A program made the position numbers and the translations under genes. Shown here in pieces: positions 46,109-54,974 of a stretch of 64,000 nucleotides of DNA. The notes beneath the pieces were generated by a model, which saw only the letters and a program-made list of their open reading frames with translations, searched no databases and was not told the origin of the DNA. Position 1 is the stretch's first letter, and the number at the start of each line of letters is the position of its first letter. The stretch is from CAZPRY01 sp964589175 (GTDB lineage: Bacteria > Fidelibacterota > UBA2242), in contig CAZPRY010000002.1 in assembly GCA_964589175.1 (NCBI GenBank), positions 124,001 to 188,000 on the forward strand, in the 5' to 3' direction.

Positions 46109-47254
46109 ATGTCAAAAGTTGCGCTGGTCAGATGTGAAAATTACGAATATGAGAACGTCATAAACGCGGTTCGCAGAGGTATTGACCTGCTGGGCGGCCC
46201 GGCCTTATTCGCCGGACCGGGTGAAAAAATACTCCTGAAACCCAATTGGCTCGTGGCGGACCCGCCGGAAAAACTCACTACGACCCATCCCATGGTCTTC
46301 CGGGCCGTAGCCGAGGTCTTCAAAACGACCGGCGCGATCCTGTCCTGTGGAGATTCGCCGGCCATCCAGAGTCCCGAATCGGCCTTTAAGAGCACCGGCT
46401 TCAAGTCCGTGGCCGAGGCGGCCGGGGTCACCCTGGCGGATTTTAAACAGGGCCGGGAGGTCATTTTCAATGAAGGCCTTCAAAACAAAAGATTCCTGAT
46501 CGCCAACGGCGTGCTTGAATGTGACGGGATGATCAGTCTGCCGAAACTCAAGACCCATGGCCTTGAACGCCTGACCGGTTGTGTCAAGAACCAGTTCGGC
46601 TGCGTGCCCGGCGTCTTGAAGGGCGAGTTCCACGTAAAACTGGCCAGCGCCATCGACTTCGCCAGGATGCTGGTGGACCTCAACGCACTCGTTAAACCGC
46701 GCCTGTATGTTATGGACGGCATTATCGCCATGCAGGGCAACGGTCCCCGGGGCGGGAGCGCCCGGGCAATGCAAGTCCTGCTGTTCTCATCCGATCCCAT
46801 CGCACTGGACGCAACGGTTTGCCGCATGATCGCCATCGATCCGGAATTTGTGCCCACCATAACGCTGGGTACACAGGCCGGACAGGGGACCTGGAAGCAG
46901 GCTGAGATCGAACTGCTGGGCGATCCATTCGAGAGTTTTGTCGATCCGGAATTCGACATCAAAAGGGAGCCGGTTAAACCCTATTCGCGCGGCAAAGGCA
47001 GCAGCTTGCTGCGGAACGCCCTGGTTCCGAAACCTTTCATCGTTGCCGAAAAGTGCACCCGCTGCGGAACCTGCGTGAGAGCCTGCCCAGTCGATCCCAA
47101 AGCCGTGGACTGGCATACCGGCGACAAGCAAGCGCCGCCGCAGTATAAGTACGAACGCTGCATCCGCTGTTACTGCTGCCAGGAACTCTGTCCCGAAGGA
47201 GCAGTCGAATTGAATGTTCCCTTTCTGAGGAAATTGTTCTATAAAAAGAGGTAA
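46109..47254 (+). CDS. DUF362 protein with C-terminal 2[4Fe-4S] ferredoxin domain
   Basis: The ATG at 46109 has AGGTGG seven bases upstream; the TTG at 46091 is less likely. Residues 1-300 are a DUF362 domain (EKILLKPNWL, TTHPMVFRAVAEV, MISLPKLKTHGLERLTGCVKN). The C-terminal part carries two cluster motifs, CTRCGTCVRACP and CIRCYCCQELCP, for a bacterial-type ferredoxin. The role of such proteins is unknown, but they are common in anaerobes and are thought to be redox enzymes. Cytoplasmic; single gene. Confidence 0.9.
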   Translation: MSKVALVRCENYEYENVINAVRRGIDLLGGPALFAGPGEKILLKPNWLVADPPEKLTTTHPMVFRAVAEVFKTTGAILSCGDSPAIQSPESAFKSTGFKSVAEAAGVTLADFKQGREVIFNEGLQNKRFLIANGVLECDGMISLPKLKTHGLERLTGCVKNQFGCVPGVLKGEFHVKLASAIDFARMLVDLNALVKPRLYVMDGIIAMQGNGPRGGSARAMQVLLFSSDPIALDATVCRMIAIDPEFVPTITLGTQAGQGTWKQAEIELLGDPFESFVDPEFDIKREPVKPYSRGKGSSLLRNALVPKPFIVAEKCTRCGTCVRACPVDPKAVDWHTGDKQAPPQYKYERCIRCYCCQELCPEGAVELNVPFLRKLFYKKR

Positions 47255-47259
47255 GGGAT

Positions 47260-47276
47260 CGGGTTTTCGAAACCCG
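47260..47276 (+). terminator. Possible terminator after the DUF362 gene
   Basis: CGGGTTT-TCG-AAACCCG forms a 7-bp stem six bases after the stop. There is no T-run after it, so termination strength is doubtful. Confidence 0.35.
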
Positions 47277-47423
47277 GCTTGTGCTCCCATCATAATTGCA
47301 CAGCCTTACGGTCTGCAAAACATCTAATCACTTTGCCCAAGACGGAAATTTAATATAAAGAATTCCCCGATACTTGCGTTGGGGTAGTTCATTTTCCATC
47401 GGTGCTATTGTTAGCAAATATTT

Positions 47424-48023
47424 TTAGGGGAATTTGTTTTTGTGTAAAGTTTTCCAGTCAGAGTCATCGTATAATCGACTAAACTGAGGTCCGATAGAAT
47501 ATTTATACTTTCTATCGTCGGGATAAGGATTTTGTATCGGTGGATATGCTTTTCTAAAAATCAATTGGGCGATTCTAATTCCCGGCTTTAGAGTCAATGG
47601 TATTGTACCAACATTTGATAGTTCTAAAGTAATAACTCCTTTAAATCCGGGTTCTACTGTGCTGGCAGTGACGACCTGAAGTCCAAACCGCGCCCATGAT
47701 GATCTACCCTCTACTTGACATTCGAGGTCATTTGGTAGCGAGACATATTCGAAAGTACATCCAAGTATTAATACTCCAGGATGAAGTAAAAAATCATCAC
47801 CAAAGTTAATTATATGCCGCTCCTGTACCTTTCTTGGCTCTGTGACGATTTTACCAAAAGGATCAAATATACCAAACCTATGTGCTCGAAATACAATGAA
47901 CTGGTTTCCTAAACGCACATCGATTGAAGATTGTCCAATTTGACGAGAAGTCAAAATGGGTGTAACAATAAGAGTATTCTCTTTAAGATATTTTTTAATA
48001 TACTCCCGTGTTAATGTGCTCAT
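47424..48023 (-). CDS. dCTP deaminase-like protein
   Basis: A 199-residue protein of the dCTP deaminase/dUTPase superfamily. EGRSSWARFGL (S108, R112) and GVITLELSNVG (E134) hold the residues that match the catalytic Ser, Arg and Glu of E. coli Dcd. The N-terminal SSIDVRLGNQF and the C-terminal KPGIRIAQLIF are also family marks. It would convert dCTP to dUTP, perhaps on to dUMP. It is the last gene of a three-gene AT-rich operon and overlaps the gene before it by four bases (ATGA). Housekeeping Dcd is rarely linked to such partners. dCTP deaminases are known anti-phage effectors, so a defence role is possible but unproven. Confidence 0.88.
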   Translation of the reverse strand: MSTLTREYIKKYLKENTLIVTPILTSRQIGQSSIDVRLGNQFIVFRAHRFGIFDPFGKIVTEPRKVQERHIINFGDDFLLHPGVLILGCTFEYVSLPNDLECQVEGRSSWARFGLQVVTASTVEPGFKGVITLELSNVGTIPLTLKPGIRIAQLIFRKAYPPIQNPYPDDRKYKYSIGPQFSRLYDDSDWKTLHKNKFP

Positions 48024-49453
48024 TCTTTTTCCTTGTTAAATTCTGGTCCCCATATCTTCTGAATATGACTACTCTCACACGCTTTCAATATTAGGCGAAA
48101 AAGTAAATCATAATCTTCGATTTTCCCCCACCCACTCTCATTGGTACTACGTTGTATTTGATATATCCAACCAGCTGATATTATATCCTGCAAAGAAGCC
48201 GGATTCCCATTTAAATTAGAGATTTCATTGGGTGGAATACCGTCATAAAGTCGTTTAACCAGTTTCTCTACAAGAATCGCCCGTTCATATAGTTTGTATT
48301 GTTTCTGGGAATCCGGGGGAAGAAGAGAAATGACTTGATTTATAATAATCTCTCTTTTTGATGATATGAAGTCATATGCCTCCTTAGTAACTATATTTGA
48401 TTCAAGAACGCGAATATCACTTTTTTGATGTGTCAACTCTCTAGCTTGACGAAGCCAATCAATGAAAGGCTTTATAATTTTACCTGGATACGAGACAGAA
48501 TGATCTTTTAGGTCTTCTTCACAATAATTTAGCATCTCTCTAAGGCGGTAACGCCAAGGCGGATAGTAGCTGCATTGTAGCGGAGATGCATCTAGTATAT
48601 ATCGTGAAGAAAACTCTAAAGCAGCCGCGATCGCTGAAAGACCGAATAGATGAACCCCTATAATGTCACATACTAATTCACTCAATCCGCTTCTTGCGAT
48701 ATCCATCGTTTTTCGAGTTAGTCTCGCAACAGAATCGTGAATAGCAACTTCTTTGAATAATGGATCAACAGGGGGAGGAGATTTTCTAACCTGCTCTTCG
48801 ATTCGTTTCTGTATTTCTGGTTGTGTAGATGTCCACATATCTCCGAATTCACTCTCCATCCATTTCGCAGCAAAAATGTGACCGACTTCATGTCCCCAAT
48901 TTATATGTAATAAACAATTTTGCCGTTCAATTCGTGGGAACGAAATGCAGTAAATTGTTACATCATCTTCAAATTGTATTTTTTTCTTTAAATCCTCCAA
49001 GGGAAACCATGACCAGCATTTCAACACCGTTTTATAGAATTCCCAAAATTCTCCAATTAGTGAATAATTAAATGACCAAGTAGGCCGAATGATAAAATTG
49101 CTTTTGGGGCCGGCTTGCTGTTTGAAAAAGTATTCTGCTGAACGAACAAGACTCCAAGGCGTCTGTGTAATTCGTGCTCGCTCAATATATCGAAGATGCG
49201 TTGCTATTCTCTCTAGAAATTCATTTATACCAGGCAGATAATTAGAAGGAACATCTTGAATGAAAGATTCCAGTAGCTTGGACGTCTCGATAATAAGGCG
49301 GCCGAGTTTTTTTGGGGTTTCTGTTGTGAAGTCTTCTGTTAGTAGTACTTTTTCAGCAAGTCGACTTAAAAATAAAGCAAATTTCTGTAATTCGTTTCGC
49401 TTGTACCATTCTTGCCATTTTGAGATATCAAGCGGTGAAGGTATAAAGTTCAT
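48020..49453 (-). CDS. Putative zinc metallopeptidase-like protein of unknown family (HEVGH)
   Basis: A 477-residue cytoplasmic-looking protein without signal or membrane segments. It holds an HExxH motif at 188-192 (NWGHEVGHIFA), followed 67 residues later by SGLSELVCDIIGVHLFG (E259, D263). This is the arrangement of a gluzincin-type metal site. I do not recognise the rest, which is mostly helical. It overlaps the gene before it by 26 bases and the dCTP deaminase gene after it by four, so the three proteins are produced together. The protease could activate, or be controlled by, the nucleotide enzyme. The composition is AT-rich compared with the flanks. Confidence 0.7.
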   Translation of the reverse strand: MNFIPSPLDISKWQEWYKRNELQKFALFLSRLAEKVLLTEDFTTETPKKLGRLIIETSKLLESFIQDVPSNYLPGINEFLERIATHLRYIERARITQTPWSLVRSAEYFFKQQAGPKSNFIIRPTWSFNYSLIGEFWEFYKTVLKCWSWFPLEDLKKKIQFEDDVTIYCISFPRIERQNCLLHINWGHEVGHIFAAKWMESEFGDMWTSTQPEIQKRIEEQVRKSPPPVDPLFKEVAIHDSVARLTRKTMDIARSGLSELVCDIIGVHLFGLSAIAAALEFSSRYILDASPLQCSYYPPWRYRLREMLNYCEEDLKDHSVSYPGKIIKPFIDWLRQARELTHQKSDIRVLESNIVTKEAYDFISSKREIIINQVISLLPPDSQKQYKLYERAILVEKLVKRLYDGIPPNEISNLNGNPASLQDIISAGWIYQIQRSTNESGWGKIEDYDLLFRLILKACESSHIQKIWGPEFNKEKE

Positions 49454-49955
49454 TTTTTAAGGGCTCCCATTCATCTTTTAAAGATTTGGATGTCCATGGA
49501 AGTCCGTTATTGTTCAACTGAATAAGTATCGACTCGGATATTTCCTGAAGAAGTAACACGCCTAACTCGGATTCTGAAGAGTTGAGTTTTTTATGACCTC
49601 TCCCCGGAGTTCCATGAGAAAGTAAATTGTAATAGAGATTACTAAGAAAATTAAGAATATCTCTTTCAGTTGTAAAACCGGCTTCTTTAAATTTTGGCGC
49701 AATCCTGATTAGAGATGAATAAAATGTTGGACGAACAGTAGTGGCTTGAACAGATAACCCACCGCCGACTGAAGTTCTAGTAGGAATATTTGAAGACCAA
49801 TCGATTTCACGCAATAGCACACCAATCCAGCTAAGGATATTCTTTCCTTCTTCGTCAGCACTTTCACCCGCTGATATTTTTTGAAGCCACATTGAAGCAA
49901 GTTGAAATTTTAAACTGGTTTCAAAAAGCTTCCCGGTTAACCCCATGTCTTCCAT
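49428..49955 (-). CDS. Unknown protein, first gene of the dCTP-deaminase operon
   Basis: The ATG at 49955 with AAGGGAG six bases upstream is a better start than the upstream one at 50018. The 175-residue product (MEDMGLTGKLFETSLKFQLA and on) is mostly helical. It has a glycine-rich segment SVGGGLSVQATTVRP and a basic loop HGTPGRGHKKLNSS. No family is recognised. The gene overlaps the metallopeptidase-like gene by 26 bases. Its position suggests a regulatory or sensing subunit, but that is only inference. Confidence 0.6.
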   Translation of the reverse strand: MEDMGLTGKLFETSLKFQLASMWLQKISAGESADEEGKNILSWIGVLLREIDWSSNIPTRTSVGGGLSVQATTVRPTFYSSLIRIAPKFKEAGFTTERDILNFLSNLYYNLLSHGTPGRGHKKLNSSESELGVLLLQEISESILIQLNNNGLPWTSKSLKDEWEPLKNELYTFTA

Positions 49956-50104
49956 TGATTCTCCCTTGTTGAATACTTTAAATGAAAATCCACACGAATT
50001 GATATTTTTTGCAAACATATGTAAAAATTTAAAAACAGTAAATTCTACAAGTATCCTTTTAAAATGTCAAGATAAAACTTTTTATAAATTTGCATCCTTT
50101 TATT

Positions 50105-50650
50105 TCAGATACTTTCTTTCTGGACATAGTCGCTGGTGAAGAGGCGGATCAGCGCGCCGTAATCGATCGCGAAGCGCAGGATATCGCCGACCCGGTAGCC
50201 GCTCTCCGGCAGGGCCACGATCGTATGATCGCTGCTGCCGCCCAGGATCTGGATATCCGTGTCTTCGGGCGTCAGGCCGTTGAAGGGCACATCCTGAATC
50301 CCGAGCGCCAGAATGCCGCGCTGCATAAGGCCCCGATCTTCGGAGACCGGCGTTTCCCCGCATACGTTCTGGGCAATCTCACCGTCCGGGACAGAGGGCT
50401 TGGTTTTGACTTCGATCAGTTCATCTTCCAGCACGAAGGCATCCTGAAAAGTGCCGGGCAATGCGCTTCTATGCAGGGTTTCGCGTCCGAGTAAAATTCC
50501 CTCGCCGATGCGCAGTTGATTGATCCGGCCCGGGATGCAGCCCTCCTCCATCAGCCACGGCAGGTTGGCGGAATTGCCGGAGCTGACGATCTCCAGGCGT
50601 AAATCGAAGAGTCGCTCGATTTCCGCAACGAGAAAAGGGATATTGCAGCA
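50105..50650 (-). pseudogene. 5'-truncated ornithine/alanine racemase-like gene
   Basis: The reading frame is open from 50863, but homology begins only near 50650 (FLVAEIERLFDLRLEIVSSG). From there it follows the C-terminal half of PLP-dependent ornithine racemases (Orr/YhfX-like): NSANLPWL, INQLRIGEGILLGRE, DAFVLEDELIEVKTKPS, EDRGLMQRGILALG, ILGGSSDHTI and DYGALIRLFTSDYV. The N-terminal half, with the PLP-binding lysine, is missing and is not found upstream, where a surface-protein gene and its terminator lie. The enzyme should therefore be inactive. A deletion or an assembly join near 50650-50700 would explain it. Confidence 0.75.
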
Positions 50651-50659
50651 GAAAGAGGG

Positions 50660-50682
50660 AAGCCGGCGGGCGCCGGCTTTTT
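50660..50682. terminator. Bidirectional-looking terminator hairpin
   Basis: AAGCCGGC-GGGC-GCCGGCTT forms an 8-bp stem and is followed by TTT on the plus strand. On the minus strand it lies about 30 bases after the stop of the surface-protein gene and before the racemase remnant. Confidence 0.65.
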
Positions 50683-50711
50683 CGTTGAGGTATTGCGGTG
50701 AGAGAAAGATA

Positions 50712-52244
50712 TTATCCTGAGATGAGCAGAGCGTTGGTGATCGTTGCGTTGGGCGTTCCGGGGATGATTGACTGTCGCAGGCTGCGGCAATCGCCGGTTT
50801 GGACGCCCCCATCACGTTTATCGTCCCATTCCACCCTATACCGCCGGGGAGTCTGCATTGCATCGATCAGTCTATGGATCTCATTGCCGAACAAGTCATA
50901 AACCTTGATCCGCAGGCGCGACTCCCGGGCAATTGCATAGGGAAATGTGGCTGCGGTGCGGAAAAGCGCCGGGACATCGGTCTCTTGCGCATCGAATTCC
51001 GGCAAGTCCGGGACCCGGTAGATCGCTGTCCGAAGGCGAAATTCTTCGGACCGTCTGGTTGAGAAGGCAAACATATTTTCTGCGCGTCCGTTGGCGGGTG
51101 CGCTGCTGTCGCGATAAACGGGATCTGTTTCGCCGTTGCCACATTGTGATGAGGAGAACATTGTTGTCTGGTATGAAACGACATTGGATAATCTGGATGA
51201 GGAGATGCATTCCGGCGGAGCACCGTCAAACCGGCTGAAAGTACGGCTTTCCAGCACGCAGACATCTTCGATTGTACGCGTGATATGGAATGAGTTGTCG
51301 AGGTAGTCGACAGATTGATCGAGGCGGTAACGGTGAATTTCCACGGCGCATTCAATGATGCTGACCGGGCGGTTTTCCAGTGTGTAGCGTTTTTCGGTAT
51401 ATGTTTGAAAAATGTCTTCGGCCAGAAATTCCGATACGCTGCGGGGAACTGTACGGGCCTTTTGAATGTTAATGGCATCGCTGCTCAGACGGTGAAGTTT
51501 CGAATCCCTGATGCCTGATGCCGCGATCGGCGGATAAGGATCAGGCTCAGCATAGCGGTCGGGTTTTCGCTCGCAGAGCGGCGTCGGTATCGAAGTGCCG
51601 GAGACTTCCGGTCCCGGATCGCTCCAGGCCGAATATGAATAGCTGCGATAAGACTGCGAATACTGAAAAAATGAGGTCTGCCGAAGACAGCCCTCTGTCA
51701 TTGGTAAAAGCTCGTCCGGCGGGGATTGCTCGATGTGCATTTCATCTGTAAGGGCGGCGCTCCGGGACTGCCAATCCGTGCGTAACCGGCTGTCGATAAA
51801 ATATTGCTCCGTTTGCAGGAGTTTTTTAACTTCGGGAAGGGCAAGGGAATAGTTAGATCTCAAGGGTAATACAGGGCTCACATTCGAAGTTGTCTTTTCC
51901 GCCCGGAACTGAACAGTGCTTGTCGCTACAGTGAGGAATACACTTTTACCCTCAAGCATCACCGGGATGACTTTTTGGGGTAGTAGCGCCAGGACATTGC
52001 AGCCGCGGCCAGAAAAACCACTTATCGGCCGAAAGGAGCCCTGTTTGTTCGCTTTCTCAAACTTCACATCTTTATCTGCTCCATCGATATGCTTAAGCGC
52101 GTGGCCGGCGGCAGGAATCGGTTGAGGAAGGGCGCTGTGGCTGTGTGTGGCGGCTTGCGGTAATAGAAACGATTTGACGCCGAGCAGTAATCCGATGGAT
52201 ACGGTCATGAGTAAGAATTTGATCCGACAGTATTTTATACGCAT
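50712..52244 (-). CDS. Secreted surface protein with incomplete C-terminal sorting domain
   Basis: The ATG at 52244 with GAGAGGGA upstream gives a signal peptide (MRIKYCRIKFLLMTVSIGLL and on). The 510-residue protein is rich in Ser, Thr, Arg and Pro and has no recognised catalytic domain. The C-terminal part has the FlgD/Por-type sorting fold start (LRIKVYDLFGNEIHRLI, then RRYRVEWDDKRDGGVQTG). The final SGVYFYRL-type strand and basic end are missing; an unrelated tail (CRSLRQSIIPG and on) replaces them. A frameshift or deletion near 50790 may have broken the export signal. Confidence 0.6.
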   Translation of the reverse strand: MRIKYCRIKFLLMTVSIGLLLGVKSFLLPQAATHSHSALPQPIPAAGHALKHIDGADKDVKFEKANKQGSFRPISGFSGRGCNVLALLPQKVIPVMLEGKSVFLTVATSTVQFRAEKTTSNVSPVLPLRSNYSLALPEVKKLLQTEQYFIDSRLRTDWQSRSAALTDEMHIEQSPPDELLPMTEGCLRQTSFFQYSQSYRSYSYSAWSDPGPEVSGTSIPTPLCERKPDRYAEPDPYPPIAASGIRDSKLHRLSSDAINIQKARTVPRSVSEFLAEDIFQTYTEKRYTLENRPVSIIECAVEIHRYRLDQSVDYLDNSFHITRTIEDVCVLESRTFSRFDGAPPECISSSRLSNVVSYQTTMFSSSQCGNGETDPVYRDSSAPANGRAENMFAFSTRRSEEFRLRTAIYRVPDLPEFDAQETDVPALFRTAATFPYAIARESRLRIKVYDLFGNEIHRLIDAMQTPRRYRVEWDDKRDGGVQTGDCRSLRQSIIPGTPNATITNALLISG

Positions 52245-52434
52245 CCCGGTAATCCCTCTCAACACGATCTACAGCCGATCGAATTTCAAATAACGTACCG
52301 TAGTTTAAGATTAACATTTACAAGCGTTTGACGGAACGTATTCCGGCGCTTCTGTATAAATATTTTACGCTTCCGTATAAATCTTACCCGCTGACCGGAT
52401 GGCTTGATAATTCTGTAAAGGAGAGGTTCGAAGC

Positions 52435-52467
52435 AAAAAAGCTCCCGCGATCAGGCGATCACGGGAG
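52435..52467 (-). terminator. Rho-independent terminator of the ABC exporter operon
   Basis: CTCCCG-C-GATC and GATC-A-CGGGAG pair around a 4-base loop (52442-52467). On the minus strand the stem is followed by TTTTTT. It lies about 33 bases after the stop of the permease gene. Confidence 0.88.
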
Positions 52468-52499
52468 ACTCGTTGAAGAAATTTTGTTTTGAGCGATCG

Positions 52500-53804
52500 T
52501 TACTTATAACGGATCCACCTGACGGCCTCTTTGAGGGATGGTTTTTTGCCGTACATCAGGATGCCGACCCGGTAGATGCGGGAGATGATCCAGATCGTCA
52601 GAGCCGTGAATCCCAACATCGTAAAAATCGAAAGGTAGGCGCCGCTGGGCAGAACGGGATCGCTGACCGCGATGCGCGCAAACATGAGGAGCGGCGTATA
52701 AAACGGGATCATTGATATCCAGAAGGCGCTGCTGGTGTCGGGATTTTTTGTGACCGTGAAGACCATGAAATAGCCGATCATAATGATTATTATGAGTGGC
52801 ATCTGGAATTGCTGGCCCTCATCTTCGCTGTTGACAATGGCCCCGACAGCGGCGAAGAGCCCGGCAAAAAACACAAAGCCGATGATGAAGTAATACAGCA
52901 TGAAACCGAAGATCGTCGCGGAAAAGTTTATTTCGCGCATGATTTCCAGAAGTTCACCGATATTGACGCCGAAACCGACCAGCAGCGTTTCCCCGTAGGC
53001 GACCAGGGCCAATAGCATCAGCCCCACGATGAAGAGCTGCGTCATGCCCAGCAGGCAGATACCTATGATCTTGCCGCCGAGTAATTGCATGGGGCTGATC
53101 GACGACAGAATGGTTTCGGTAATGCGCTGGCTCTTCTCTTCAATAACGCTGCGCATGAGGATCTGCCCGTAGACCATCGTCAGGATTAACAGGATATAGG
53201 CCAGGATGTAGGTCAGAATGAAACTGGCCCCGGCGCTCTTCTGGACCTCACCGGTCGCCGTTACCTGGCTGCTGACCAGGTTGACATGCCCCTGGTCGAA
53301 TTGCTCGCGAATCTCGGAGGCGGAGAGCCCCATCTGTTCGAGTCGATGATTGGTGACAATCCGCGAAAGGGCGCGCTCGAATTCCGACAGCTCATCGAAA
53401 TCGCTGACATTGCGGGCCGAGAACCGAACTTCCCGGGACTCAAGAAGATCGGCCGGTATGACCAGGTAGCCGTAAATTTCCTTGTTAAAAACCTGTTTCT
53501 GAAATTCGGCCAGGCGGGCATCTAACTCTTCCGGTGCGATAGTCTTATCGATAAAGCGGTATTTCAAGTCGCCGTTTTTGAGGGTGTCAGGCAGCATCCG
53601 GACGAATTCATTGTAGACGATGCCGGTTTGATCGATCACGTAATAAGTCCGGGAAGAGGGTTTTACCAGCGCGGAAAAAATGAAAATGCCGGCGAAAATA
53701 AAAATCAGCAGTAACGGAAAGAGGAGCGTTCCGATAATGAAGCCCTTGGTCTTGGCGCGCGTGATGAATTCCCGCTTGATAATGGCGAATATTTTCCATT
53801 TCAT
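52500..53804 (-). CDS. ABC-2 type exporter permease (NatB-like)
   Basis: A 434-residue permease of the ABC2_membrane_3 family. The N-terminal helix with FAIIKREFITRAKTKGFIIG is followed by a large extracytoplasmic domain (about 50-195) and five or six helices. The segment VIEEKSQRITETILSSISPMQLLGGKIIG is a hallmark of NatB/YhaP-like permeases, which export sodium or other small compounds. It overlaps the ATPase gene by four bases (ATGA) and is followed by a strong terminator. Confidence 0.9.
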   Translation of the reverse strand: MKWKIFAIIKREFITRAKTKGFIIGTLLFPLLLIFIFAGIFIFSALVKPSSRTYYVIDQTGIVYNEFVRMLPDTLKNGDLKYRFIDKTIAPEELDARLAEFQKQVFNKEIYGYLVIPADLLESREVRFSARNVSDFDELSEFERALSRIVTNHRLEQMGLSASEIREQFDQGHVNLVSSQVTATGEVQKSAGASFILTYILAYILLILTMVYGQILMRSVIEEKSQRITETILSSISPMQLLGGKIIGICLLGMTQLFIVGLMLLALVAYGETLLVGFGVNIGELLEIMREINFSATIFGFMLYYFIIGFVFFAGLFAAVGAIVNSEDEGQQFQMPLIIIIMIGYFMVFTVTKNPDTSSAFWISMIPFYTPLLMFARIAVSDPVLPSGAYLSIFTMLGFTALTIWIISRIYRVGILMYGKKPSLKEAVRWIRYK

Positions 53805-54718
53805 GATTCACTCCTCCCGGAATTGCTGTTGTTGACGGCTTCAATGAAAATATCGTTCAAGGAGGGTGATTTTATCTCGAATCTCCGGATTGCATTGTTC
53901 TGCATCGCTTCGCGTAACAGTTGCTGCGGATCGGCGTTTTTGACCAACTGCGCCTCGACATAATTGCCGTAGTTGTCGAATTTCTTGATCTGTTGCGATG
54001 TTTTGAGAAATTCGTCGCTGCCCTCGAATTCGATCAGGACGTTTTCGCTGCCGTAGCTCTTCTTGATTTCACCGAGCTTGCCGTAGAGCAGCTGCCGGCC
54101 TTTGTTGATCAAAAAGATTTCATCGCAGAGTTTTTCAGCACTTTCCATGACATGCGTGGAGAAGATGATCGAGGTTCCCTCTTTCTTCAATTCGAGCATG
54201 ATTTCCTTGATTACATTGACGTTGATCGGATCGAGGCCGCCGAACGGTTCGTCGAGAATCAGCAGGCGCGGCTTGTGCATAATCGTTCCCAAAAACTGGA
54301 CCTTCTGCTGCATGCCCTTGGAGAGCTCCTCGATCTTTTTGTGCTTCCATTCCGTAATATCCAAACGTTGCAGCCAGATGTCGATCGCCTTCCGGGACTC
54401 CCGGCGCGGCATGGCCTTCAAGTCCATCATGAAGGTGAGCAAATCGCCGACCTTCATTTTGCGGTAAAGACCGCGTTCCTCGGGCAGGTAACCGATCAGA
54501 TCGGCCGACCGGGAGCGTTCGGTATTGCCCAGGATCGCGACAGTGCCGGCGTCCGGAGCGATGATGTTCATGACCATGCGCAGGGTTGTCGTTTTGCCGG
54601 CGCCGTTGGGCCCGATAATGCCGAAGACGCAACTCTCGTCCACGGTGAATGAAACGTCATCCACAGCCACGAAAGCGCCGAAGCTTTTGCGGATCTTTTG
54701 TACTTCCAGTGTTTTCAT
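53801..54718 (-). CDS. ABC transporter ATP-binding protein (NatA-like)
   Basis: AAAAGGA ends one base before the ATG at 54724 but seven bases before the ATG at 54718, so the latter is the probable start (305 residues). Walker A GPNGAGKTT, the signature LSKGMQQKVQ and Walker B LLILDEPFGGLDP are intact, as is the switch His in FSTHVMES. The C-terminal part (about 225-300) fits DUF4162, common in NatA-type subunits. It powers the permease encoded by the overlapping downstream gene. Confidence 0.93.
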   Translation of the reverse strand: MKTLEVQKIRKSFGAFVAVDDVSFTVDESCVFGIIGPNGAGKTTTLRMVMNIIAPDAGTVAILGNTERSRSADLIGYLPEERGLYRKMKVGDLLTFMMDLKAMPRRESRKAIDIWLQRLDITEWKHKKIEELSKGMQQKVQFLGTIMHKPRLLILDEPFGGLDPINVNVIKEIMLELKKEGTSIIFSTHVMESAEKLCDEIFLINKGRQLLYGKLGEIKKSYGSENVLIEFEGSDEFLKTSQQIKKFDNYGNYVEAQLVKNADPQQLLREAMQNNAIRRFEIKSPSLNDIFIEAVNNSNSGRSES

Positions 54719-54974
54719 ATCCATATCCTTTTAATTCCCAGGAATTTTCGATCGATAATTTGGGCAAATATACGATTTCTGATGGAAATTAGCCACTATC
54801 GGAAATAGCCTGATTGGGCGCTGAATACGCCGGGTGCAACGGGAATGGAAAAATTCCGTCTTTCATTCGACCTCGATTGCGGGTAAATTTAATAAATTCT
54901 ACCGGCAGACGACGTCATTCCCTGGCCGGGTTTCTCTGAATTACAGATGTTAAGGGTTGCTTTAGTGAGGACTT

